Below, piece by piece: positions 6,770 through 12,710 of a stretch of DNA of 13,538 nucleotides. The translations under genes and the position numbers were made by a program. Origin of the DNA: Gemmatimonadota bacterium (GTDB taxonomy: Bacteria > Gemmatimonadota > Gemmatimonadetes > Gemmatimonadales > Gemmatimonadaceae). Under the pieces are notes generated by a model. The model did no database searches, was not told where the DNA came from, and worked only from the letters and a program-made list of their open reading frames with translations. How positions within the stretch are numbered: position 1 is the stretch's first letter; every line of letters starts with the position of its first letter. The stretch lies in assembly GCA_028287205.1 (NCBI GenBank), contig JAQBQC010000130.1, positions 1 through 13,538 on the forward strand, read 5' to 3'.

Positions 6770-6791
6770 GAACGTCAGCGAGTCGGGCTTG

Positions 6792-6806
6792 CCGCTGAAA
6801 CAGCGG
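6792..6806 (+). other. Perfect hairpin in the 5' leader of the DUF4384-like gene
   Basis: CCGCTG-AAA-CAGCGG is a perfect 6-bp stem with a 3-base loop, about 30 bases before the ATG and upstream of the AGGAGG ribosome binding site. It may shape the leader RNA. It has no T-run, so it is not an intrinsic terminator. Confidence 0.35.
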
Positions 6807-6837
6807 GCCAGGGATTCGGGATGCAACAGGAGGATCC

Positions 6838-8262
6838 ATGATTTCCGCCATTTTGCCGTTCGTCTTTTCCGTGGTCACCGTCGCGACGCCCGCACCGGCG
6901 CCGCCACCAACGACCGCGGAGCCCGCAATTCGGGTCTCGCTCAACCACCAGAGTTACAACCGCGGCGACCGAGCTCGCGTGACGGTTCGCGTGCGCGATG
7001 ACGGATACGTCGTCGTGTTGCACGAGGACCCGAATGGGCACGTACGTGTGTTGTTTCCCGTCGATCCCGGTGACGACAACTTCATGAAGGCCGGCCAGGA
7101 TTACGAGATCCGCGGCCGCGGCGATCGCGATGCGTTCCAGGTGACGGCAACCGGCAGCGGGACGGTGTACGCTGCGATCTCCATGGACCCGTATCACGTC
7201 GACAACTTCGTTCGCAACAACCACTGGGACTACGCTCGGCTCGACGATGATTCGGTTGCCTCGAACGATCCCGAAGCTGCGCTGACGAACATCGTCGAGC
7301 AGATGGCGGACGGCAATCACTTCGACTACGACGTCACGACGTATACGGTGGAAGCACGGTACGCCTCCTCTTCACAAGCGTATATCGTTCCCGGCTCCTC
7401 GTACGGCTACGGCTATGGATGCTTCTATGGCTCGTGGGATCCGTGGTGCGATGGCTACTACCCCTCGCCGTCGTACTTCAGCCTCAGCATCGGCTTCGGC
7501 TTCGGGCACTTCGGCCATCGCGGATTTGGGTACCCGTATGGTTACGGGTACGGCTACCCATACGGCTATGGCTACGGATATGGATATGGCTACGGCTATC
7601 CGGTCTACTACGGCGGCGGCTATGGTCGTGGTTACGGAGCGGCAGGCTACGGCTATTCGGTGGGACACGGCTGGAGCTACAACCATCGCCCCATCGTTCT
7701 CGGCGCCGGCGGCGCCTACACCGGGGGGGCGCCCGCGTGGGGGCTCGGTTCCAACGTGGGGTATCGGAATCGTGGCGCGCTGGTGAATCAGCGGGCCAGC
7801 ACGTCGCCGCTCTATGGCGTCTCGCGCTTCAACACGCAGCGCGGTCCGTCGCGCGGCGTCCAGTCGCCGAACCGCTCCGGTGGTCGGCGTGACATCTCGG
7901 TGGGGCAGCAAACCGGCTTCCGTACGCGGATCGAGTACACCCGCCCTGCGGACATGTCGGGAATGCGTCCTGGGCCGCGCAATGACGGAGTCGGCCAGTC
8001 GCGTGCGGACGGAGGGTCGGCGCCCACGCGGGCAGAGCCGCGCACCGATTCGCGGCCGACGCGAGTCGAGCCTCAGGCTCAGCCGCGGTCGGAACCGCGT
8101 TCGGAGCCCCGTGCGCAGCCGCGCTCGGAGCCGCGAGCGGAGCCGCGAGCGGAGCCGCGTGGGCGCGCCCCGGAGCGTAGCAGCGGCGGCGGTGGTGGTG
8201 GAGGCGGTGGTGGTGGACGTCGCGGTGGCGGTGGTGGTGGCGGTGGCGGACGTCGCCCATAG
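6838..8262 (+). CDS. Secreted DUF4384-like protein with Gly-Tyr, Arg-Glu-Pro and poly-Gly tracts
   Basis: A 474-residue exported protein. A signal peptide (MISAILPFVFSVVTVA) is followed by a domain at about 30-115 containing VSLNHQSYNRGDRARVTVRV, DGYVVVLHEDPNGHVRVLFP and GQDYEIRG. This is the pattern of DUF4384, a beta-rich domain of surface or secreted proteins. Residues 120-185 continue it, as in other long family members. Then come a tract dominated by Gly-Tyr (187-276), a basic Arg/Asn/Ser-rich region (305-395), tandem RxEP units (399-441) and two poly-Gly runs broken by Arg-Arg (450-474). Cys195 and Cys204 may pair. AGGAGG lies 5 bases before the ATG. A strong terminator follows. The repeats resemble self-associating, cell-wall-like or RGG-like sequences, so surface assembly is a fair inference. 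The function is not known. Confidence 0.85.
   Translation: MISAILPFVFSVVTVATPAPAPPPTTAEPAIRVSLNHQSYNRGDRARVTVRVRDDGYVVVLHEDPNGHVRVLFPVDPGDDNFMKAGQDYEIRGRGDRDAFQVTATGSGTVYAAISMDPYHVDNFVRNNHWDYARLDDDSVASNDPEAALTNIVEQMADGNHFDYDVTTYTVEARYASSSQAYIVPGSSYGYGYGCFYGSWDPWCDGYYPSPSYFSLSIGFGFGHFGHRGFGYPYGYGYGYPYGYGYGYGYGYGYPVYYGGGYGRGYGAAGYGYSVGHGWSYNHRPIVLGAGGAYTGGAPAWGLGSNVGYRNRGALVNQRASTSPLYGVSRFNTQRGPSRGVQSPNRSGGRRDISVGQQTGFRTRIEYTRPADMSGMRPGPRNDGVGQSRADGGSAPTRAEPRTDSRPTRVEPQAQPRSEPRSEPRAQPRSEPRAEPRAEPRGRAPERSSGGGGGGGGGGGRRGGGGGGGGGRRP
7528..7623 (+). repeat. Gly-Tyr coding microsatellite-like tract
   Basis: The DNA repeats units of the form GGNTAY (for example TACGGCTATGGC), coding residues 231-262 as alternating Gly and Tyr with a few Pro. 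Codons vary between units, so selection on the protein, not recent slippage alone, has kept the pattern. Confidence 0.85.
8032..8160 (+). repeat. Tandem Arg-x-Glu-Pro coding repeat
   Basis: Twelve-base units such as GAGCCGCGAGCG repeat in the reading frame and code RSEP, RAEP and RAQP units at residues 399-441. The last copies (8131-8160) are nearly identical at the DNA level, which points to recent expansion or contraction. Confidence 0.8.
8185..8250 (+). repeat. Poly-Gly coding GGN tract
   Basis: Runs of GGT and GGC codons give two blocks of glycine (residues 450-460 and 463-471) split by Arg-Arg. A tract like this is prone to length change by slippage. Confidence 0.85.
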
Positions 8263-8291
8263 CCTTACGACGCGAGAACCTACAGAACGAG

Positions 8292-8324
8292 AAAGCGGGA
8301 CCCGGCAATCGGGTCCCGCTTTTT
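8292..8324 (+). terminator. Strong Rho-independent terminator of the DUF4384-like gene
   Basis: AGCGGGACCCG (8294-8304) and CGGGTCCCGCT (8310-8320) form a perfect 11-bp stem around the loop GCAAT. Five T residues follow (8320-8324). It lies between convergent genes. Read on the minus strand the stem is followed only by TTTCTC, so it may also end the facing gene, less efficiently. Confidence 0.92.
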
Positions 8325-8343
8325 CATCGCGCGATGACGGCGA

Positions 8344-8895
8344 TCAGCGCGAGCGAAGCCGCGGGCGGCGCACGCGAAGGAAGAAGATTCCCATGAGCAT
8401 CGCGCCGATGCCGATCATTGCGAGTGCCGGAAGAATCGTTGCGGTTTTCGGCGCGATCATTCCGTCGGCTTCTGCCTGATCAGCGGTAATCGACGGCAGG
8501 GGTGACGCGGATTCGCCGTTCGACGTGCGCGACAGCGGTGCACCGCCAGAGGGCGGAGCGCCCGCAGCTGAAGGCGCCGCGGCGAAGGTGCCAACGCGCC
8601 GAGGACTGGCGGAGTCGCCTGGTGCGATATCCGTGGAGTCGGACATCATCGTGAGCGCCGACGGAGCTCCTGCGCCTGGAGGCGCGGACGCGACCGCGGC
8701 AGCGTGATGGAAGGGAATGACGGCTGCGAGGAGTCCAGCGAACAGCCCTCCTCCGATCGCGCTCGCGATCCGGCTGCTTTCCGCGCCAGGCGCCGTGCAC
8801 TGGCATTCGTCCTGCGCGTACAGCTTGGTGGCGGGCACCAAGAAAGCGGCAACCGCCACGGCTACGTAAACCGTGGATCGAGCAACAAAATGCAT
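8344..8895 (-). CDS. Exported Ala/Pro-rich protein with a C-terminal sorting-signal-like tail
   Basis: A 183-residue protein that I do not recognise. The N-terminal signal peptide (MHFVARSTVYVAVAVAAFLV) probably ends after Leu-Tyr-Ala, before Gln-Asp-Glu. Cys31 and Cys33 follow in a CQC pair. Residues 42-62 (IASAIGGGLFAGLLAAVIP) are a second hydrophobic segment. Residues 65-135 are a disordered Ala/Pro/Ser-rich linker. The end is tripartite: APKTATILPALAM (148-160), a hydrophobic helix (154-173), then a basic cluster, RVRRPRLRSR. This resembles LPxTA-type sortase or exosortase-like sorting signals, but a plain membrane anchor is possible. The ATG at 8895 has AAGG 5 bases upstream. The gene is transcribed away from the secreted protein gene at 9123. 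Confidence 0.72.
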   Translation of the reverse strand: MHFVARSTVYVAVAVAAFLVPATKLYAQDECQCTAPGAESSRIASAIGGGLFAGLLAAVIPFHHAAAVASAPPGAGAPSALTMMSDSTDIAPGDSASPRRVGTFAAAPSAAGAPPSGGAPLSRTSNGESASPLPSITADQAEADGMIAPKTATILPALAMIGIGAMLMGIFFLRVRRPRLRSR

Positions 8896-8954
8896 CAGTA
8901 CCTTGGAATGTGCATCGGGATGTTACAACCTCGGCCGTCGTCCGCGGTCACTTC

Positions 8955-8982
8955 AACATGGGCGCGAGTCATTACGTGTCAA
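8955..8982 (-). promoter_or_regulatory. Candidate promoter of the Ala/Pro-rich surface protein gene
   Basis: On the minus strand a perfect -35 hexamer, TTGACA (8982-8977), is followed after 16 bases by CATGTT (8960-8955), a poor -10 match. A start near 8948 would give a leader of about 50 bases. The surrounding intergenic region (8896-9122) is relatively AT-rich and serves two divergent genes. Confidence 0.3.
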
Positions 8983-9122
8983 GGATTATTTTCGGCAGCG
9001 CCCAAAATATCACGTCCTTAGCGTTCGTTTAACTGTGCGCTCCGACACCTTTTAGTCTTCAGAATCGCGCCTGGTGACGCGAGGCACGCTCTAGCCGATG
9101 CCATTTTCGGGAGGATGTTTCA

Positions 9123-9548
9123 ATGCGCGAGCACGACAATACGACCCTCATCTTCCCCAGCGCGCGCAATCTCGCGCTCGTTGCAGCGCTGCTCCTGTCG
9201 AGCGCGGCGTTCTCACAGCGCGCTACCGCGCAGGACGCAGCCGCTCCACCACCATCGGACAGCGTCGCCGACAGCGCGCGCGCGTACGCTGCGCCGAGCA
9301 GCGTGTGGAATGCGCAGCGGGTTCGGCGCGTGATCAAGGACGGCACGGAAGTGGTGCTCACCGACGGAACCATCTGGGAGGTGTACCTCCCCGATCGCCC
9401 GGCCGTGAACACGTGGAAGCCAGGAGACCTGCTCATCGTGCGCGAGGCCGCCGTAATGCAGGGCGAGTACGACTACACGATCAAGGACGGGCGCACGCGC
9501 AAGCTGGTATGGGTGCGGCTCGTCGGCGACGTGAGCTCTCGAAGCTGA
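9123..9548 (+). CDS. Small secreted protein of unknown function
   Basis: A 141-residue protein. The signal peptide has a basic start and a hydrophobic core, LALVAALLLSSAAF (17-30), with likely cleavage after Ala-Thr-Ala-Gln (residue 37). A short Ala/Pro/Ser linker follows. The mature domain (about 62-136) reads RVIKDGTEVVLTDGTIWEVYLP, TWKPGDLLIVRE and YDYTIKDGRTRKLVWVRLVG. These alternating strands with DG turns suggest a small beta-barrel. Short periplasmic proteins with a similar DG-x-W-EV motif exist in many bacteria without an assigned function. GGAGG lies 8 bases before the ATG, which fixes the start. It ends 7 bases from the convergent SET gene, and its terminator lies inside that gene. 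Confidence 0.75.
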   Translation: MREHDNTTLIFPSARNLALVAALLLSSAAFSQRATAQDAAAPPPSDSVADSARAYAAPSSVWNAQRVRRVIKDGTEVVLTDGTIWEVYLPDRPAVNTWKPGDLLIVREAAVMQGEYDYTIKDGRTRKLVWVRLVGDVSSRS

Positions 9549-9555
9549 TCGCGGA

Positions 9556-10125
9556 CTAGCGCCCGCGACCAGTCTTCTTTTTGGGCGCGCCCTTTTTCCC
9601 GGGCGCGCCCTTTTTCGTCTTGCCCGCGCTCTTCTTCTTCGCTTTCGCCTTCGTCGCCTTCTTTTTCTTCGGCAACGTCACCTTCGCGGAGACGATGGTG
9701 CCGCGGCAGTGCTCCGAGCCGCACAGGCACTTGTACAGCTTCTCGTCCGCCTTCGTCGTCTTCGGCGTACGCTCGTAGTTGTAGTCGTACGCGAGCTCCT
9801 CGCCCTTGCGAATCGTGCGATTGGCCTCGATGTAGACGCGCCGCTTCTCGATGACCGCGTCGCAGTTCGGATCGCACGAGTGATTGATGAACCGCGACTC
9901 GTTGCCGCCGTGCGTCGCGTCGATGACCTTCCGGTTGTCCACCGAGAAGAGGAAGGTGTGATGGTCCTTCACCTTCGTGTCGTCGTAGCGACGGTCGGAT
10001 TCCGCGGGTGAGATGTTCTCCCCCACGTACTCGACGAGGCGAGTGTTCTTGCGAATGTCCTTGAGCGCGAACGCGCCTTTCCCGTGAACACCGGAACGCC
10101 GAATGGCGAAGTATTTGTTTTTCAT
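9556..10125 (-). CDS. SET-domain protein lysine methyltransferase with an H1-like lysine-rich tail
   Basis: A 189-residue protein expected to transfer a methyl group from S-adenosylmethionine to lysine side chains. SET motifs are in order: SGVHGKGAFALKDI (11-24), RFINHSCDPNC (78-88, the pseudoknot motif with NHSC), and GEELAYDYNY (108-117) with the catalytic-site tyrosine. A post-SET motif, CLCGSEHC (Cys133, Cys135, Cys140), binds zinc with a cysteine of the core in known enzymes. Residues 150-189 are a basic tail of Lys, Ala, Gly and Pro, like histone H1 or bacterial H1-like proteins. It may bind DNA or be methylated by the enzyme itself, which is inference. The start has no clear Shine-Dalgarno sequence. 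The gene is 55 bases downstream of the ABC exporter gene, with a hairpin between. Confidence 0.92.
   Translation of the reverse strand: MKNKYFAIRRSGVHGKGAFALKDIRKNTRLVEYVGENISPAESDRRYDDTKVKDHHTFLFSVDNRKVIDATHGGNESRFINHSCDPNCDAVIEKRRVYIEANRTIRKGEELAYDYNYERTPKTTKADEKLYKCLCGSEHCRGTIVSAKVTLPKKKKATKAKAKKKSAGKTKKGAPGKKGAPKKKTGRGR
9583..9615 (+). terminator. Plus-strand Rho-independent terminator inside the SET gene tail
   Basis: GGGCGCGCCC occurs at 9583-9592 and 9601-9610. Each copy is self-complementary, so the two pair as a perfect 10-bp stem around TTTTTCCC, and TTTTT follows at 9611-9615. It starts 35 bases after the stop of the plus-strand gene at 9123-9548 and should end it. On the minus strand there is no T-run, so transcription of the SET gene is not ended here. 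Confidence 0.75.
9583..9616. repeat. 16-base direct repeat coding KKGAP units in the SET protein tail
   Basis: GGGCGCGCCCTTTTTC is repeated exactly at 9583-9598 and 9601-9616, a period of 18 bases or six codons. On the minus strand it codes the repeated KKGAP of the lysine-rich tail. Confidence 0.9.
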
Positions 10126-10151
10126 GCCGCTGGAAAAATGCGAATGTCGGG

Positions 10152-10176
10152 GGTGCCGCGCGCGCCGCGCGGCACC
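10152..10176 (-). other. Perfect GC-rich hairpin between the ABC exporter and SET genes
   Basis: GGTGCCGCGCG (10152-10162) and CGCGCGGCACC (10166-10176) form a perfect 11-bp stem with a 3-base loop. It begins 4 bases after the stop of the ABC exporter gene. The nearest T-run on the minus strand is about 15 bases further on, so it is a doubtful intrinsic terminator. It may instead protect the 3' end or reduce read-through into the SET gene. Confidence 0.5.
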
Positions 10177-10180
10177 TCGC

Positions 10181-12025
10181 TCAGAGTGAGCTGTCGGAAC
10201 GCGCTGCCACCTTCACGGAGCCCTTCTCTTCCGTGAGGGTGAAGTCCTCGCCCGGATTGATGAACTGGTCCTGCTCGGCGCGATACTGCGTGTCGTACAA
10301 CTGCTTGTAGCGGCCGCCGAGGCGCAGCAGCTCCGGCTGCGTGCCGCGCTCGATGATCTCGCCGTTCTCGAGCACGAGAATCTGATTCGCGCTCGCGATC
10401 GTGGAAAGGCGGTGCGCGATCACGAACGTCGTGCGCCCGCTGCGCAGCGAGCGCAGCCCGTCGCGAATGAGGGCCTCACTCTCGCTGTCCAGGCTCGATG
10501 TCGCCTCGTCGAGGATGAGAATGCGCGGATCGGCGAGGATCGCCCGCGCGATCGCGACGCGCTGCCGCTGACCGCCCGAGAGCCGCACACCGCGCTCGCC
10601 GACGATCGTGTCGTAGCCGTTCTCGAACTCCGAGATGAACTCATCGCAGTGCGCGATGCGGCTCGCCTCCCGGATCTCGTCCATGGTCGCACCCGGCTTC
10701 GAGAACGCGATGTTCTCCCCGACCGTGCCGTCGAAGAGAAAGTTGTCCTGCAGCACCACGCCCAGGTGCGAGCGATACTGCCGCAGCTTGAGCGACTCGA
10801 GCGGGCGCCCGTCAACGGAGATCGTTCCCTGCTGCGGATGGTTGAAGGCCATGATGAGGCTGATCAGCGTGCTCTTTCCCGAGCCGCTCGACCCCACGAG
10901 TGCCGTGGTGGACCCCGCAGACGCGTGGAAGCTCACGTCGCGCAGCACCGGCGTGTTGGGCTTGTACTCGAACCAGACGTGATCGAAGCGGACGTCGCCC
11001 ACAAGCGTCGGCACCTCGCTGTGAGTGCCGTCGTTCGCATCCTCGGTTGCCATGCGGCGAATCTCGCGAATGCGGTCGAGCCCTGCGAACGCCTCGCTGA
11101 TCTGCGTGCCGATCGACGCGATCTGGATGAGCGGCGCCGCGAGCAGCCCCACGAAGAACACGTAGCTGATGAAATCTCCGAGCGTCATCGTGCCGGCGAG
11201 AATCGCGCGGCCGCCGAACACGATCATGATCACCCCGACCACGCCGATGATCATGGTCGAGAAGGCGGTGACCGCCGAGATGCCGGTGAGGGTCGACGCG
11301 ATGTTGCGGAAGAGCTTGTGGATCCCCATCGCGAATGTCTTCTGCTCGCGGCGCTCGGCGACGTAGGTCTTCACGATCCGCACGCCGCCCATCGCCTGCG
11401 AGAGCCGTCCGGTCACCTCGGCCGTGATCGCGCTGCGCTGGCGGAAGATCGGGCGCAGCCGCTTGAATGCCACGGCCATCCCGCCGCCGAAGAGCAGCAG
11501 AACGACGAGCGTGATCGCCGTCATCTGCCAGTTCAGGTAGAACAGCACGGCGAGCGCGACGATCGCGGTGATGATGCCTCCCACCAGCTGCACGAGCCCC
11601 GTGCCGACGAGATTCCGGATTCCCTCCGCATCGTTCATCACGCGCGAGATCAGGATGCCGCTCTGCGTCGAGTCGAAGTAGCTCACCGGGAGACGGAGGA
11701 TGTGCGCCTGAAGGCGCTTCCGCATGTCGGCGATGGCGCGCTGCGCGGCGATGCTCATCACCTGCGACAGCGCAAACGACGATGCCGCCTGAATGAGCGT
11801 CGCGACCCCGACGGCAGCAGCGAGCGGGAGCAGGAAGTTCACCGCGTGCTTGCCGATGACGTCATCGATCAGGAACTTGGCGCTCGCGGGAAGGACCAGC
11901 CCCGCGAGCTGATTCACGATCATCAATGGAAAGCCGATTGCGAGCTGCTTTCTGTGCGCCCAGATCAGCTCACGTGCTTCGGCCCACGCATTGTTGTAAT
12001 CGGTCTTTCTCTTTTCCTCCGCCAC
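10181..12025 (-). CDS. ABC exporter, fused membrane and ATPase domains (MsbA-like half-transporter)
   Basis: A 614-residue half-transporter that would work as a dimer in the inner membrane, exporting a lipid, drug or peptide. The membrane domain (about 25-320) has six likely helices, with the usual coupling-helix text YFDSTQSGILISRVMNDAEG (116-135). The ATPase domain shows Walker A GSSGSGKST (378-386), the Q-loop Gln426, signature LSGGQ (482-486), Walker B ILILDEAT (502-509) and the H-loop His538. All key residues are intact. No peptidase domain is present, so it is not a bacteriocin-type exporter. The C-terminus extends about 30 residues past the last conserved part (QFINPGEDFTLTEE and on). 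It starts at a GTG with AGGCGG upstream. The substrate cannot be read from the sequence. Confidence 0.93.
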   Translation of the reverse strand: MAEEKRKTDYNNAWAEARELIWAHRKQLAIGFPLMIVNQLAGLVLPASAKFLIDDVIGKHAVNFLLPLAAAVGVATLIQAASSFALSQVMSIAAQRAIADMRKRLQAHILRLPVSYFDSTQSGILISRVMNDAEGIRNLVGTGLVQLVGGIITAIVALAVLFYLNWQMTAITLVVLLLFGGGMAVAFKRLRPIFRQRSAITAEVTGRLSQAMGGVRIVKTYVAERREQKTFAMGIHKLFRNIASTLTGISAVTAFSTMIIGVVGVIMIVFGGRAILAGTMTLGDFISYVFFVGLLAAPLIQIASIGTQISEAFAGLDRIREIRRMATEDANDGTHSEVPTLVGDVRFDHVWFEYKPNTPVLRDVSFHASAGSTTALVGSSGSGKSTLISLIMAFNHPQQGTISVDGRPLESLKLRQYRSHLGVVLQDNFLFDGTVGENIAFSKPGATMDEIREASRIAHCDEFISEFENGYDTIVGERGVRLSGGQRQRVAIARAILADPRILILDEATSSLDSESEALIRDGLRSLRSGRTTFVIAHRLSTIASANQILVLENGEIIERGTQPELLRLGGRYKQLYDTQYRAEQDQFINPGEDFTLTEEKGSVKVAARSDSSL

Positions 12026-12106
12026 ACGACCGCCTGTGCTTCGAGACTTCTGAAAGATACTTCCTCGTCAACGATGAACGCACAGGGCGACTTAATCGTG
12101 CGCGCC

Positions 12107-12135
12107 TTGCAATTCCGGACCGCCGGAGCCACAAT
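12107..12135 (+). promoter_or_regulatory. Candidate promoter of the cupin gene
   Basis: TTGCAA (12107-12112) and CACAAT (12130-12135), each with four of six consensus matches, are exactly 17 bases apart. The gene start is at 12198. The spacer holds the dyad-like CCGGACCGCCGG. The region 12026-12197 separates divergent genes, so a promoter here is expected, but the match is weak. Confidence 0.25.
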
Positions 12136-12197
12136 GAAAAACATCCCCGCCCCCGCAGGTGGGCAGTGGAGCGCTTCCTCGAACTGCAAGGATCACA

Positions 12198-12665
12198 ATG
12201 CGTGTACTCGTTGCTCTCTGTGCGTCTCTTCTCGTCGGCACCTCGCTCGTGGCGCAAACTCCGGATAGCGCAGGGAAGGCCGGGAAGGCGCTGACGTGGG
12301 GACCGGCGCCTGCGGTGTTTCCCGCCGGTGTGAAAATGGCCGTCGTTTCCGGTAATCCCGCGGCGGCGGGACCGTTCACGGTCCAGCTGGCGATGCCCGA
12401 CGGTTACAAGATCATGCCGCACACCCATCCAACTGACGAGCGCGTGACGATAAGGCAGGGAACGCTGCTCGTTGGCATGGGCGACTCGTTCGATGCCGCC
12501 AAGACGAATCCTATGCTCACCGGCGCGAGCGGAAATGTGCCGGCGAAGATGTCGCACTTCGTTCAGGCGAAGGGTGCCACGGTGGTCGAGGTGTCGACGA
12601 CCGGTCCATTCGCGATGACCTACGTGAACCCGAGCGACGATCCGAGCAAGAAGGCAGCCCCCTAG
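12198..12665 (+). CDS. Secreted cupin-domain protein
   Basis: A 155-residue protein starting MRVLVALCASLLVGTSLVAQ, a clean signal peptide with cleavage probably after Val-Ala-Gln. The cupin motif 1 is GYKIMPHTHPTDERVTIRQG, with the HxH pair, the glutamate six residues before the closing Gly, and a conserved Pro. It should hold a metal ion. Motif 2 is less clear, with one His in MSHFVQAKG, followed by TTGPFAMTYVNP at the end of the barrel. Single-domain periplasmic cupins of this type are often annotated only as cupin proteins, and the substrate is unknown. The ATG at 12198 is chosen because AAGGA lies 7 bases upstream and it places the signal peptide at the terminus. An earlier in-frame ATG at 12159 would add 13 residues before it. 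It converges on the PBP1C gene, 45 bases away. Confidence 0.85.
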   Translation: MRVLVALCASLLVGTSLVAQTPDSAGKAGKALTWGPAPAVFPAGVKMAVVSGNPAAAGPFTVQLAMPDGYKIMPHTHPTDERVTIRQGTLLVGMGDSFDAAKTNPMLTGASGNVPAKMSHFVQAKGATVVEVSTTGPFAMTYVNPSDDPSKKAAP

Positions 12666-12710
12666 CACGTATGGGTAGCCGCAACCCGCCGCGGCAACGC
12701 TCCCTGAATC

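Noticed and set aside
6725..6841. 38-codon open frame ending in an ATGA overlap with the DUF4384-like gene, a possible leader peptide
   Set aside because: No ribosome binding site precedes its ATG, and the following gene has its own strong AGGAGG, so coupling is not needed.
10412..12268. Plus-strand open frame of over 600 codons antisense to the ABC exporter
   Set aside because: The exporter frame has every ATPase motif. The antisense product is Arg/Asp/His-rich low complexity, an effect of base composition.
12134..12268. Short frame starting MKNIPAPAGG with several cysteines, upstream of and overlapping the cupin gene start
   Set aside because: No ribosome binding site, and most of it overlaps the signal peptide of the cupin gene in another frame. 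The cysteine cluster looks like chance.
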